Positions 25,438 to 35,906 are shown, numbered from the stretch's first letter. The stretch: 64,000 nt of DNA from Bradyrhizobium sp. 132 (GCF_023074185.1 NZ_JADPKY010000170.1:248001-312000), one strand, 5' to 3'. Numbers and translations are program-made. Notes: a model not told the origin generated them from the sequence alone.

Positions 25438-26342
25438 TGGCCGAACCCGACCTGCGTGATCTCGACGTCTTCGTGGCGGTCGCCCGCACCCGCAATTTCC
25501 GGCGCGCGGCGGTCAAAATTCGCGTGTCGGTGTCGAGCCTTAGCCAGCGGCTTCGGGACCTGGAGGAGCGCCTCGGCGTCCGCCTGATGAACCGCACCAC
25601 CCGCAGCGTCGCCTTGACCGAGGCGGGCGAGCTGCTGCTATCGCGCGTGGCGCCCGCCTTGCGCGACGTCGGCGACGCCCTCGATCAGGTGCGGGGCCTG
25701 CGCGAGGTGGCCTCGGGCCGCCTGCGCATCAACGCACCGCCCCCGGCGGTCGACCTCGTGCTGGCGCCGATGGTCGGGCCGTTCCTGGGGGCGTATCCGC
25801 AGGTCGATCTCGACGTCGTGTCCGAAAGCGGGTTCGTCGACATCGTCAGCGCCGGCTTCGATGCCGGCGTGCGCTACGGCGAGCATCTCGCGCAGGACAT
25901 GGTGGCGATCCCGCTGAGCGGCCCGCAGAGCTATGTCGTCGTCGCATCGCCCGATTACGTCGCGCGCCGCGGCATGCCCGGGCATCCGAAGGACCTGCTC
26001 GACCATGATTGCATCCGCGCCCGCTACTCGAGCGGCGTCATGCATGATCTGGAGTTCGAGAAGGCCGGTCAGTTGGTGAAGGTAGATCCGCCGGCCAAGC
26101 TGATCTCGACCAATATGGGCCTCGCGATGCGCGCTACGCTCGACGGCGTAGGTGTGTGGGCGACGCTCGATGGCTACGTCCATGACGCCGTGAAATCCGG
26201 CGCGCTGGTCAGCCTGCTCCAGGATTGGTGCGAACCGTTTCCCGGACCGTTTCTCTATTATCCAAGCCGGCGCCAAACGCCGCCGGCGCTGCGCGCCTTC
26301 ATCGATTTCACAGCAGACTGGCGCAAGCGCGAAACGCGCTGA
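25437..26342 (+). CDS. LysR-family transcriptional regulator
   Basis: A 301-residue regulator with an N-terminal winged helix-turn-helix (residues about 6-65; RNFRRAAVKIRVSVSSLSQR then LEERLGVRLMNRTTRSVALT) and a C-terminal periplasmic-binding-protein-like effector domain. It is of the CrgA/YafC-like subgroup by the RTTRSVALTEAG segment. It is divergent from the aldo/keto reductase with a 115-base shared promoter region holding repeated GAACAA-type half-sites, so it probably controls that gene and itself. The effector is unknown. Confidence 0.9.
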   Translation: MAEPDLRDLDVFVAVARTRNFRRAAVKIRVSVSSLSQRLRDLEERLGVRLMNRTTRSVALTEAGELLLSRVAPALRDVGDALDQVRGLREVASGRLRINAPPPAVDLVLAPMVGPFLGAYPQVDLDVVSESGFVDIVSAGFDAGVRYGEHLAQDMVAIPLSGPQSYVVVASPDYVARRGMPGHPKDLLDHDCIRARYSSGVMHDLEFEKAGQLVKVDPPAKLISTNMGLAMRATLDGVGVWATLDGYVHDAVKSGALVSLLQDWCEPFPGPFLYYPSRRQTPPALRAFIDFTADWRKRETR

Positions 26343-26354
26343 GACACTGAACCC

Positions 26355-27356
26355 TCAGAGCATGCTCGGCAGCACGCGATCCGGCGGCTTGTGGGCGTCG
26401 AGGAAGGTGCGGATGTTGATGATCACCTTCTCGCCCATCTCGACGCGGCCTTCGATGGTGGCCGAACCCATATGCGGCAGCAGCGTCACCTTGCCGGCCT
26501 TGGCGAGCCGCACCAGCTTCGGGTTGACCGCGGGCTCGTGCTCGTAGACGTCGAGGCCCGCGCCGCCGATCTCGCCGCCTTCGATCAGCTTGATCAGCGT
26601 GTCCTCGTCGGTGACCCCGCCGCGCGCGGTGTTGACGATGTACGCGTCCTTGCGGATCAGCTTCAGCCGGCGCGCCGAGAGCAGATGGTAGGTCGCCGGC
26701 GTGTGCGGACAGTTCACCGAGATGATGTCCATCCGCGCCAGCATCTGGTCGAGGCTTTCCCAATAGGTCGCGCCCAGCTCTTCGGCGATCTTCGGCGCCA
26801 CGGGCCGGCGGTTGTGATAGTGGATCTGCAAGCCGAAAGCGCGGGCGCGGCGCGCGACCGCCTGGCCGATGCGGCCCATGCCGATGATGCCGAGGCGCTT
26901 TCCCCCGATGCGATGACCGAGCATCCAGGTCGGCGACCAGCCGGGCCAGGGTTTTCCTTCCGTCAGGATCGAGGCGCCTTCGATCATCCGCCGCGGCACG
27001 GCGAGGATCAGCGCCATGGTCATGTCGGCGGTGTCTTCGGTCAGGACTTTTGGTGTGTTGGTGACGGTGATGCCGCGGGCGTGCGCGGCCTCGACGTCGA
27101 TGTTGTCGACGCCGTTGCCGAAATTCGCGATCAGTTTCAGCTTGCAGTCGGGCTGATTGACGATGTCGGCGGAGATGTGATCGGTAACGGTCGGAACCAG
27201 CACGTCGGCGGTGCGCGCGGCTTCCGCTATCTGGTCGGCCGACATCGGCGCGTCGTCGAGATTGATCCGCGCGTCGAACAGTTCGCGCATCCGGGTCTCG
27301 ATCGAATCCGGAAGCTTGCGCGTCACCACGACGAGGGGCTTTTTCTTCACAGACAT
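26355..27356 (-). CDS. D-2-hydroxyacid dehydrogenase (glyoxylate/hydroxypyruvate reductase-like)
   Basis: A 333-residue NAD(P)-dependent dehydrogenase. The nucleotide-binding motif is GIIGMGRIGQAVARRA. The catalytic set is Arg in NTARGGV, Glu in DVYEHEP and His in LLPHMGSAT. TNTPKVLTEDTADM is typical of the glyoxylate/hydroxypyruvate reductase branch (GyaR/GhrB-like), which reduces glyoxylate to glycolate or hydroxypyruvate to glycerate. The exact substrate is not decidable here. It starts at the ATG at 27356; its 3' end converges with the LysR gene. Confidence 0.9.
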   Translation of the reverse strand: MSVKKKPLVVVTRKLPDSIETRMRELFDARINLDDAPMSADQIAEAARTADVLVPTVTDHISADIVNQPDCKLKLIANFGNGVDNIDVEAAHARGITVTNTPKVLTEDTADMTMALILAVPRRMIEGASILTEGKPWPGWSPTWMLGHRIGGKRLGIIGMGRIGQAVARRARAFGLQIHYHNRRPVAPKIAEELGATYWESLDQMLARMDIISVNCPHTPATYHLLSARRLKLIRKDAYIVNTARGGVTDEDTLIKLIEGGEIGGAGLDVYEHEPAVNPKLVRLAKAGKVTLLPHMGSATIEGRVEMGEKVIINIRTFLDAHKPPDRVLPSML

Positions 27357-27680
27357 GTTCTGCCCTCATGAGGCGTCGCAGGCCACCTCTGTCACCAAAG
27401 GCCGGCTGTTGAGGCCTCATTAACCCGGTTGTTCGACACTGCCTTTGCCGTGTCGTCCCCGGCGTTTCCTTCAAGCTCTCCCGACATTTCCGGCCGGAAA
27501 ATCGGGGCAAACTGGTTGTTCAGACGTCCGTCCTCTCTAGCAGAAGACCGGGCCAAGACAAGAACCACGGGCAAAGGGCTCGGGAACACCCGCGTGGGGC
27601 GGGTCGGGGCTGGTGCGGCACGGTATTGGAATTGTGGGTGAGGGCCCGGCTCGGCCGGACCTTCGACAGGAGACGGGTTG
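27357..27680. other. Intergenic region between the hydroxyacid dehydrogenase and SH3 genes
   Basis: This is a 324-base divergent region. I see one inverted repeat with a long loop, ATGAGGC (27368-27374) and GCCTCAT (27414-27420), close to the dehydrogenase start, which may be an operator. No convincing sigma-70 promoter, RNA gene or coding frame was found. Confidence 0.4.
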
Positions 27681-28211
27681 ATGGCGTTGGGGCGTTTTTG
27701 TTCGGTGATGGCGCTCGTTTGCACCTGGTTGAGCGCTTCGGTCAGCCCCGGGCATTCGGCGAAGGACAACACACCCCAGACAGCCTCGGGCCTCCCGGTG
27801 CCGCGCTACGTCAGCCTCAAATCGGATCACGTCAACGTCCGCGCCGGTCCCACCAAGGACAATGACGTCGCCTGGGTCTATACCCGCTCCGGCCTGCCGG
27901 TCGAAATCACCGCGGAGTTCGAGAACTGGCGCCGGGTGCGCGATTCCGAGGGTGCCGAGGGCTGGGTCTATCACTCGCTGCTGTCGGGCCGCCGCACCGC
28001 TGTCGTCACCATGAAGCACAAGGACGACCTCGCGCCGATCTACGATCGCGCCGATCCCGACAGTGCGGTTGCAGCCAAGCTTCAGGTTGGTGTCGTCACA
28101 CAGGTCAAGAGGTGCAGCGCAAACTGGTGCCACGTCCTCGGCAACGGTTTTGACGGCTGGATCCAGCAGGAGCGCCTCTGGGGCGTCTACTCGGACGAGC
28201 AGGTGAACTGA
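27681..28211 (+). CDS. Exported SH3-domain protein
   Basis: A 176-residue protein with a signal peptide (hydrophobic stretch CSVMALVCTWLSASVS, cleavage after HSA). Two bacterial SH3-like domains follow: residues about 40-105, containing HVNVRAGPTKDNDVAW and GAEGWVYHSLLSG, and about 110-170, containing SANWCHVLGNGFDGWI. Such domains bind peptidoglycan or proteins in the periplasm. I chose the ATG at 27681, with AGGAG 8 bases ahead, over an adjacent TTG. The gene stands alone; its precise role is unknown. Confidence 0.85.
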   Translation: MALGRFCSVMALVCTWLSASVSPGHSAKDNTPQTASGLPVPRYVSLKSDHVNVRAGPTKDNDVAWVYTRSGLPVEITAEFENWRRVRDSEGAEGWVYHSLLSGRRTAVVTMKHKDDLAPIYDRADPDSAVAAKLQVGVVTQVKRCSANWCHVLGNGFDGWIQQERLWGVYSDEQVN

Positions 28212-28284
28212 GGCTTAGGGGCAATCCCTTGCCTCCAATCCCTTGCCTCGTGGGCATCAACGGACCTTGCATCTGGCCCAAAAA

Positions 28285-28317
28285 CGTGGATGGCCGGGGC
28301 AGGCCCGGCCACGACGA
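28285..28317. repeat. Partial palindromic repeat (GTGGATGGCCGGG family)
   Basis: GGATGGCCGGGGCAGGCCCGGCC followed by ACGACG resembles one arm of the repeat at 31000-31087. It lies in the gap between the SH3 gene and irr, whose ends converge here, and is probably a decayed copy. Confidence 0.4.
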
Positions 28318-28342
28318 CTAAATCAGCAGTTTAGGATTGATC

Positions 28343-28834
28343 TCAGCGCTTCTTGCGCAGCCGCACGACCATGTCGATGCGGGCGATCTCGTAACCCGCA
28401 GGCACCTCCGGCATCTTGGACAGCGCCAGATGCGGATCCTCGATGTCGACCAGCTCATGGCTGTTCTCGAGGTAGTAGTGATGGTGGGTCGTGACGTTGG
28501 TGTCGAAATAGGTCTTGGTGCCGTCGACGCTGACCTGACGGAGCAGACCGGCATCGGTGAGCTGGTTCAGCGTGTTGTAGACGGTCGCCAGCGAGACCGG
28601 CACCTTGGCCAGCGTCGCTTCCTCGTAAAGCATTTCAGCCGTGAGGTGGCGTGCACCCTTGCCGAACAGGAGCCAGCCCAGCGCCATGCGCTGGCGCGTC
28701 GGACGAAGCCCGGCGGATTGGAGCATTTCGTTGACGTCGTGCCACGGGCAGCCGGTCAAAGCCGGCTGGCGGCCGGACATAAGAGCCGCCGCATGGGCCT
28801 CTTCGTCGTGATGGGGCGCGTTATTTTCGCTCAT
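28343..28834 (-). CDS. irr: Iron response regulator Irr (Fur family)
   Basis: A 163-residue Fur-superfamily regulator, the size of the Bradyrhizobium japonicum protein. Its heme regulatory motif GCPW puts the heme-ligating Cys at residue 29, and a His cluster THHHYYLE provides the second heme site. The DNA-binding part holds GLRPTRQRMALGWLL and VPVSLATVYNTLNQL. Known biology: under iron limitation Irr accumulates and represses or activates heme and iron genes; heme from ferrochelatase triggers its degradation. I chose the ATG at 28834 for exact length and MSENNAPHH start. The promoter carries three hexamer repeats like those reported for Fur control of irr. Confidence 0.96.
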   Translation of the reverse strand: MSENNAPHHDEEAHAAALMSGRQPALTGCPWHDVNEMLQSAGLRPTRQRMALGWLLFGKGARHLTAEMLYEEATLAKVPVSLATVYNTLNQLTDAGLLRQVSVDGTKTYFDTNVTTHHHYYLENSHELVDIEDPHLALSKMPEVPAGYEIARIDMVVRLRKKR

Positions 28835-28872
28835 TTCCAGCTTCGGGCACGCGTGAACACTATCTTCCCCAA

Positions 28873-28901
28873 CATATATGGAGAGATAGATGCAGATGCA
28901 A
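28873..28901 (-). promoter_or_regulatory. irr promoter with Fur-type hexamer direct repeats
   Basis: On the minus strand, -35 TTGCAT (28896-28901), a 17-base spacer and -10 TATATG (28873-28878). The spacer and -35 contain three hexamers in direct repeat, on the plus strand GAGATA-GATGCA-GATGCA (28883-28900). From memory, B. japonicum Fur binds the irr promoter at three imperfect hexamer direct repeats rather than a classical Fur box. A fur gene is at 56978-57433. Confidence 0.65.
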
Positions 28902-28912
28902 GTTTCTCGCAA

Positions 28913-28927
28913 CTAGAGTGGTTCTAA
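28913..28927. promoter_or_regulatory. Imperfect ICE-like dyad between irr and fabA
   Basis: On the minus strand, TTAGAA, 3 bases, then CTCTAG. The iron control element bound by rhizobial Irr is a dyad of TTAGAA and TTCTAA half-sites; here the second half matches only in its TCTA core. It lies upstream of the irr -35. This is a weak candidate for Irr autoregulation or for control of fabA. Confidence 0.3.
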
Positions 28928-29185
28928 TCGGGCAAGGAACCGGGCCGAGCCCGCGTCATTTTACCTTCATGAGAGCGCTTTGCCACCCGAAATGGCCTGT
29001 GTTAGAGAGCCCGCGGTTCCGCTTAACCGATTTTGGCGCAGCCCAGGCATTGAGGGCCGCTCGCAATCCATCCGGTCCTTCGTATTCTCGTCTGACGATG
29101 GCAACGGACGTTGCTTTTCGAGCAGGACTGGGCCCATTTTTGCCGGAAACGCCGCTCAATCGGGTTAGAACACAGAGGCTTCCGC

Positions 29186-29707
29186 ATGCTGAACAGGCGC
29201 AACGGCTACGAATATGAAGATCTGCTGGCTTGTGCCCGCGGCGAGATGTTCGGCCCGGGCAATGCCCAACTGCCGCTGCCGCCGATGCTCATGTTCGACC
29301 GTATTACGGACATCAGCGAGACCGGCGGCGAATTCGGCAAGGGCGTGGTGCGTGCCGAGCTCGACGTGAAGCCCGATCTCTGGTTTTTCGGGTGCCACTT
29401 CAAGAACGATCCGGTGATGCCCGGCTGCCTCGGCCTCGACGCGCTGTGGCAACTGGTCGGCTTTTATCTGGGGTGGAGTGGTGGTGAAGGTCGCGGCCGC
29501 GCGCTCGGCCTGAACGAGCTGAAGTTCAGCGGCCAGGTGCTGCCGGAGGCCCGCAAGGTTGTGTACAACATCGATATCAAGCGCGTGATGCGTTCAAAGC
29601 TGGTGCTGGGTATCGCCGACGGATGGCTTTCGGTCGATGACCAGATTATCTATCGCGCGAAGGATCTGAAGGTCGGCCTGTTCAAGCAGGGCACGAGCCT
29701 GGGCTGA
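29186..29707 (+). CDS. fabA: 3-hydroxydecanoyl-[acyl-carrier-protein] dehydratase FabA
   Basis: A 173-residue dehydratase/isomerase that introduces the cis double bond at the C10 stage of unsaturated fatty acid synthesis. The hot-dog active site is FFGCHFKNDPVMPG with His71, and Asp85 in LGLDALWQL. I chose the ATG at 29186 (AGAGG 7 bases ahead) over an upstream extension from 29111. It heads fabA-fabB-fabI, a common alphaproteobacterial arrangement, 351 bases from the divergent irr start. Confidence 0.97.
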   Translation: MLNRRNGYEYEDLLACARGEMFGPGNAQLPLPPMLMFDRITDISETGGEFGKGVVRAELDVKPDLWFFGCHFKNDPVMPGCLGLDALWQLVGFYLGWSGGEGRGRALGLNELKFSGQVLPEARKVVYNIDIKRVMRSKLVLGIADGWLSVDDQIIYRAKDLKVGLFKQGTSLG

Positions 29708-29746
29708 GCGCATCACCACGAAGACAACGATTGAAGCGAGGCTGTC

Positions 29747-30970
29747 ATGAGGCGGGTTGTGGTCACCGGGATGGGCATTGTCTCCTCCATCGGAAACAAC
29801 ACCCAGGAAGTGCTTGCAAGCCTTCACGAGGCGAAGTCGGGCATTTCGCGGGCTGAGAAATATGCGGAGCTCGGCTTCCGTTCGCAGGTGCAAGGTGCGC
29901 CGACGCTCGATCCTTCGACGGTGGTCGACCGCCGCGCCATGCGTTTCCTCGGTCAGGGCGCGGCGTGGAATCACGTCGCGATGGAGCAGGCGATCCAGGA
30001 TTCCGGCCTGTCGCCTGACGAAGTGTCCAACATCCGCACCGGCATCATCATGGGCTCCGGCGGTCCGTCCGCTCGCACCATCGTCGAGGCCGCCGACACC
30101 ACCCGCACCAAGGGGCCGAAGCGCGTCGGACCGTTTGCAGTGCCGAAGGCGATGTCCTCCACCGCCTCCGCGACGCTTGCGACCTGGTTCAAGATCAAGG
30201 GCGTGAACTATTCGATTTCGTCGGCCTGCGCCACGTCGAATCATTGTGTCGGCAATGCCTATGAGACGATCCAGATCGGCAAGCAGGACGTCGTCTTCGC
30301 CGGCGGCTGCGAGGAGCTGGACTGGTCGCTGTCGGTGCTGTTCGACGCCATGGGCGCGATGTCCTCGAAGTACAACGACACGCCCGCCACGGCCTCGCGT
30401 CCCTACGACGTCAACCGCGACGGCTTCGTGATTGCCGGCGGCGCAGGCGTGCTGGTGCTGGAAGAGCTCGAGCATGCCAAGGCGCGCGGCGCGCGCATCT
30501 ACGGCGAGATCGTCGGCTACGGCGCGACGTCCGACGGCTACGACATGGTCGCACCGTCAGGTGAAGGCGCCGAGCGCTGCATGCGCATGGCGATGTCGAC
30601 CGTGAAGACCAAGGTCGACTACATCAATCCGCACGCGACCTCGACGCCGGCCGGCGATCCGCCGGAGATCGACGCGCTCCGCAGGGTGTTCGGAAGTGGC
30701 GAGAAGTGTCCGCCGATCTCGGCGACCAAGGCACTGACCGGCCACTCCCTGGGCGCAACCGGCGTGCAGGAGGCGATCTATTCGCTGCTGATGATGAACA
30801 ACGGCTTCATTTGCGAGAGCGCGCACATTGTGGAGCTCGATCCCGCATTCGCCGACATGCCGATCGTGCGCAAGCGTATCGACAACGTCAAGATCGGCAC
30901 CGTGCTGTCGAACTCCTTCGGCTTCGGCGGCACCAACGCCACGCTGGTGTTCAGCCGGCTGGATGCGTGA
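29747..30970 (+). CDS. fabB: 3-oxoacyl-[acyl-carrier-protein] synthase I (FabB)
   Basis: A 407-residue KAS I condensing enzyme, which elongates the cis-3-decenoyl-ACP made by FabA. The nucleophile Cys161 lies in SSACATSNHC. The two active-site His are in NPHATSTPAGD and KALTGHSLGATG, with Lys in the latter. A glycine-rich C-terminal NSFGFGGTNA closes the fold. It follows fabA by 39 bases. Length and motifs are normal. Confidence 0.97.
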   Translation: MRRVVVTGMGIVSSIGNNTQEVLASLHEAKSGISRAEKYAELGFRSQVQGAPTLDPSTVVDRRAMRFLGQGAAWNHVAMEQAIQDSGLSPDEVSNIRTGIIMGSGGPSARTIVEAADTTRTKGPKRVGPFAVPKAMSSTASATLATWFKIKGVNYSISSACATSNHCVGNAYETIQIGKQDVVFAGGCEELDWSLSVLFDAMGAMSSKYNDTPATASRPYDVNRDGFVIAGGAGVLVLEELEHAKARGARIYGEIVGYGATSDGYDMVAPSGEGAERCMRMAMSTVKTKVDYINPHATSTPAGDPPEIDALRRVFGSGEKCPPISATKALTGHSLGATGVQEAIYSLLMMNNGFICESAHIVELDPAFADMPIVRKRIDNVKIGTVLSNSFGFGGTNATLVFSRLDA

Positions 30971-30999
30971 GGTTCTTGCGGACGCCCTGGTAATTTTCT

Positions 31000-31087
31000 C
31001 GTCATGGCCGGGCTTGTCCCGGCCATCCACGTCTTGGCCGCCGGCTTCGAAGGGCGTGGATGCCGGGGACGAGCCCGGGCATGACGA
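31000..31087. repeat. Palindromic intergenic repeat (GTCATGGCCGGGC family)
   Basis: An inverted repeat with arms CGTCATGGCCGGGCTTGTCC and GGACGAGCCCGGGCATGACG, and inner arms GCCATCCACG and GCGTGGATGCC. It lies inside the fabB-fabI gap, so it would be in the middle of the fab transcript as a large hairpin. Its first 32 bases recur identically at 58697-58728. Confidence 0.7.
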
Positions 31088-31108
31088 AAGTGGAAAGCGA
31101 TCGAAACG

Positions 31109-31909
31109 ATGCAGGAATTGATGAAAGGCAAGCGCGGCCTGATCATGGGCATTGCCAATGATCATTCGATCGCCTGGGGCATGGCGAAGACGCTGCATGC
31201 TCACGGCGCCGAGCTTGCCTTCACCTTCCAGGGCGAGGCCCTGGGCAAGCGTGTCAAGCCGCTGGCGGAGCAGCTTGGCGTCGACATGGTGCTGCCCTGC
31301 GACGTCGAGGACATTGCCAGCGTCGACGCCACATTCACGGCCTTGCGCGAAAAGTGGGGCCGGCTGGATTTCGTGATCCACGCGATCGGATTCGCCGACA
31401 AGAACGAGCTCAAGGGCCGCTACGCCGACACCAGCCGCGAGAATTTTTCGCGCACCATGGTGATCTCCTGCTTCTCGTTTACGGAGATTGCAAAACGCGC
31501 CGCCGAGCTGATGACTGAGGGCGGCAGCATGATCACGCTGACCTTCGGTGCCTCGATGCGCGCGATGCCGAACTACAACGTGATGGGCGTGGCCAAGGCG
31601 GCGCTGGAAGCCTCGGTGCGCTATCTCGCCTCCGACTTCGGGCCGCGCGGCATCCGCGTCAACGCGATTTCCGCAGGCCCCATCCGCACGCTGGCCGGCT
31701 CGGGCATCGGCGAGGCGCGCGCGATGTTCGCCTTCATGCAAAAACATTCGCCGCTTCGCCGCGGCGTGACGCTCGACGAGCTCGGCGGCTCGGCGCTGTA
31801 TCTGTTGTCGGATCTCTCCGGCGGCGTGACCGGCGAGATCCACTATGTCGATTCCGGTTACAACATCGTCCTGATGCCGAAGCCGGACGACCTTGCAATG
31901 CCTGATTAA
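31109..31909 (+). CDS. fabI: Enoyl-[acyl-carrier-protein] reductase (NADH) FabI
   Basis: A 266-residue short-chain-dehydrogenase-type reductase, last step of the elongation cycle. The catalytic pair Tyr156 and Lys163 (YNVMGVAK) falls at the same numbers as in E. coli FabI. The accessory Tyr146 of E. coli is Phe here (TLTFGAS). The cofactor loop is GIANDHSIAWG. It follows fabB by 138 bases that contain a palindromic repeat. Its stop codon overlaps the stop of the truncated GST on the other strand. Confidence 0.95.
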   Translation: MQELMKGKRGLIMGIANDHSIAWGMAKTLHAHGAELAFTFQGEALGKRVKPLAEQLGVDMVLPCDVEDIASVDATFTALREKWGRLDFVIHAIGFADKNELKGRYADTSRENFSRTMVISCFSFTEIAKRAAELMTEGGSMITLTFGASMRAMPNYNVMGVAKAALEASVRYLASDFGPRGIRVNAISAGPIRTLAGSGIGEARAMFAFMQKHSPLRRGVTLDELGGSALYLLSDLSGGVTGEIHYVDSGYNIVLMPKPDDLAMPD

Positions 31910-32130
31910 CCCGCCGCGATTTTCTCCGCCCGCTGGAACGCCGGCCGTGCCATGCAGCGCGCGAGACAGGCGACGAAGGCCGGGCGCGACGGCACCGTCT
32001 TGAACAGGCGCACCGCAAGGTTCAGGCCCGATCCGATCGTGATGTCGGCGGCCGAAAATTCCTCGAGAATCCACGGCCCGTTGGCGAGCGCGGCTCCCGC
32101 ACGTCGAAGACCTGCGTCGCGCTGCCCGCA
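31906..32130 (-). pseudogene. C-terminal remnant of a glutathione S-transferase
   Basis: Reading the minus strand in the frame ending at 31906-31908 (TAA), about 75 codons encode a typical GST C-terminal helical domain: GAALANGPWILEEFSAADIT, then SGLNLAVRLFKTVPSRPAF, then RCMARPAFQRAEKIAAG. The N-capping box segment FSAADIT is well kept. There is no start codon or thioredoxin-fold half; the frame is closed by a stop at 32191-32193. The GNAT gene ends just upstream at 32153. This is most simply the tail of a gene whose front was deleted. Confidence 0.75.
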
Positions 32131-32152
32131 AGCTGCACCCAGAGCTCGCTGT

Positions 32153-32617
32153 CTATCCAGCGGGCCGCTGCCGCCGCCACCGATAATACTTCATCATGAA
32201 CCCGTTCGACGGCTCGATCTCTTGCTTCTCGAACACAAAGCCTTCGCGTTCGTACCAGCGCCAGGCTTTTTCGTTTTCGCGGACGCAGCGCAGATACATC
32301 TCGTCCGGCATTTGCGTGCGCGTGAAGGCGAGCAATTGGCGGCCGAGCGATTGGCCCTGATAGGCGGGCGCGACGAACAGCATGTCGAGATAGAGCTTTG
32401 GCAGATGCAGCGCCAGCATCGCGGCGATCGTGCCGTTGTCGTCGGCGACGAACAGGCTCCAGCCACCCTCGATCTCGCGCCGGATGCGTGCACGCAGGTT
32501 CGCGAGCAGGAAGTTGCTCGTCTCGCCGAGTCCGGTCGAGACCCAGCTCTCCATCCAGACGCGGCCGATCTCGTCGTATTCGTCCGCGCGGGCCGGGCGG
32601 ATGATGGGGTGGGACAT
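32153..32617 (-). CDS. GNAT-family N-acetyltransferase
   Basis: A 154-residue single-domain acetyltransferase. The start IIRPARADEYDEI matches the family beta1/alpha1. The acetyl-CoA-binding motif A reads LFVAPAYQGQSLGRQLL, and motif B ends WRWYEREGF. It lies 7 bases downstream of oxyR on the same strand, so the two are probably cotranscribed, perhaps under peroxide control. The substrate is unknown. The truncated GST follows. Confidence 0.87.
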   Translation of the reverse strand: MSHPIIRPARADEYDEIGRVWMESWVSTGLGETSNFLLANLRARIRREIEGGWSLFVADDNGTIAAMLALHLPKLYLDMLFVAPAYQGQSLGRQLLAFTRTQMPDEMYLRCVRENEKAWRWYEREGFVFEKQEIEPSNGFMMKYYRWRRQRPAG

Positions 32618-32624
32618 CGGGAAC

Positions 32625-33551
32625 TCAGGCCGGCTGGCTGCGCGCGGATGGCCGCGCGCGCACCTTGCCGGCCGACAGGCACACCACCTCGGAGATCTGA
32701 AGCAGTTGGCGCGCGAGCGGGCTGGTCTTGCGCCAGACCATGCCGATGGTGCGCGACGGCTGCGGGTCGCGGAAGCGCGTGAGCGAGACCGACGCCGATC
32801 GCGTCTCCACCGACACCGCCATCTCCGGGATCAAGGTGACGCCGATGCCGGCGCTGACCATCTGGACCAGCGTCGACAGCGAATTGGCATCCAGCATCTC
32901 GCGCGGCGGCGCCGATTGCATGTTGCAGAACGACAGCGCCTGATCGCGGAAGCAGTGCCCCTCTTCGAGCAGCAACAGCCGCATCTCGCGCATCATCTCC
33001 CGCGATGGTGCCGGCGTCCCCTCATCCGCTCCCGGCCGCACCAGCAGGAATTTCTCCGCGAACAGGGCGACCTCGGTGAGCGAGGGCTCGGACACCGGCA
33101 GCGCGACGATGGCGGTGTCGAGTCGGCCTTCCACCAGTTCCTGGATCAGCCGCGGCGTCATAGTCTCGCGCACGCGGATGTCGAGCTCCGGATGCATGCG
33201 CGTGAGATTCTTGGTGATCGTGGGCAGCAGATAAGGCGCGATCGTCGGGATCATGCCGATGCGCAGCCGTCCCGAGAACCGGTCCTGCGAGGCGCGGGCG
33301 AAATCGCCGAGTTCGTCGACCGAGCGCAAAATGTCGCGGACGCGCTGCGCGAGTTCCTCGCCAAACCGGGTCAGCGCCACCTGTCGCGCGCTGCGCTCCA
33401 GCAGCAGGCCGCCGAGCGCCTCCTCCATCTCCTTGATCTGCATCGACAAGGCCGGTTGCGAGATGGAACAGGATTCAGCCGCGCGGCCGAAATGGCCGTG
33501 GCGCGCCAGCGCATCGAAATATCGGAGCTGCCGCATCGTCAAGTTGATCAT
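32625..33551 (-). CDS. oxyR: Hydrogen peroxide-sensing LysR regulator OxyR
   Basis: A 308-residue LysR-type regulator. The redox pair is Cys200 and Cys209 in EEGHCFRDQALSFC, aligning with E. coli Cys199/Cys208, which form a disulfide on peroxide exposure. The N-terminal helix-turn-helix (GHFGRAAESCSISQPALSMQ) is intact. It is divergent from katG across 114 bases with repeated TGATC elements, the classical arrangement for OxyR control of catalase. The C-terminus is Arg/Ser-rich. Confidence 0.94.
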   Translation of the reverse strand: MINLTMRQLRYFDALARHGHFGRAAESCSISQPALSMQIKEMEEALGGLLLERSARQVALTRFGEELAQRVRDILRSVDELGDFARASQDRFSGRLRIGMIPTIAPYLLPTITKNLTRMHPELDIRVRETMTPRLIQELVEGRLDTAIVALPVSEPSLTEVALFAEKFLLVRPGADEGTPAPSREMMREMRLLLLEEGHCFRDQALSFCNMQSAPPREMLDANSLSTLVQMVSAGIGVTLIPEMAVSVETRSASVSLTRFRDPQPSRTIGMVWRKTSPLARQLLQISEVVCLSAGKVRARPSARSQPA

Positions 33552-33598
33552 CAGAAAATCTTATCGCAGTGATCATTAAAGTCAACTTCCCCTGATCG
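33545..33598. promoter_or_regulatory. oxyR-katG control region with repeated TGATC elements
   Basis: TGATCA occurs at 33545-33550 (overlapping the oxyR ATG) and 33570-33575, and TGATCG at 33593-33598, spaced 25 and 23 bases apart. TTATC and GATCA (33561-33565 and 33571-33575) form an imperfect dyad. OxyR binds four spaced half-sites over more than 40 bases, so this span is the likely site; it does not match the E. coli consensus closely. Confidence 0.4.
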
Positions 33599-33665
33599 AA
33601 CGCGAAGCTTAGAGTGTTACCACCTGGTCAAGGGCGCGAGTTCGACGCCACCAGAGGAGGTATTC

Positions 33666-35834
<2,169 letters not shown>

Positions 35835-35906
35835 GGTGTTTGACCTCTCCCGCAAGCGAGAGAGGGGGCGCATTTCGACCGGAGCAGGCACAACAGCACA
35901 AACAAA

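Noticed and set aside
31109..31909. FabI Phe146 as a loss of function
   Set aside because: Tyr156 and Lys163, the catalytic pair, are intact; the Phe is probably usual in this lineage.
31734..32018. A 94-codon minus-strand frame overlapping the end of fabI
   Set aside because: It is Arg/Ser-rich and out of frame with the GST remnant that shows true similarity.
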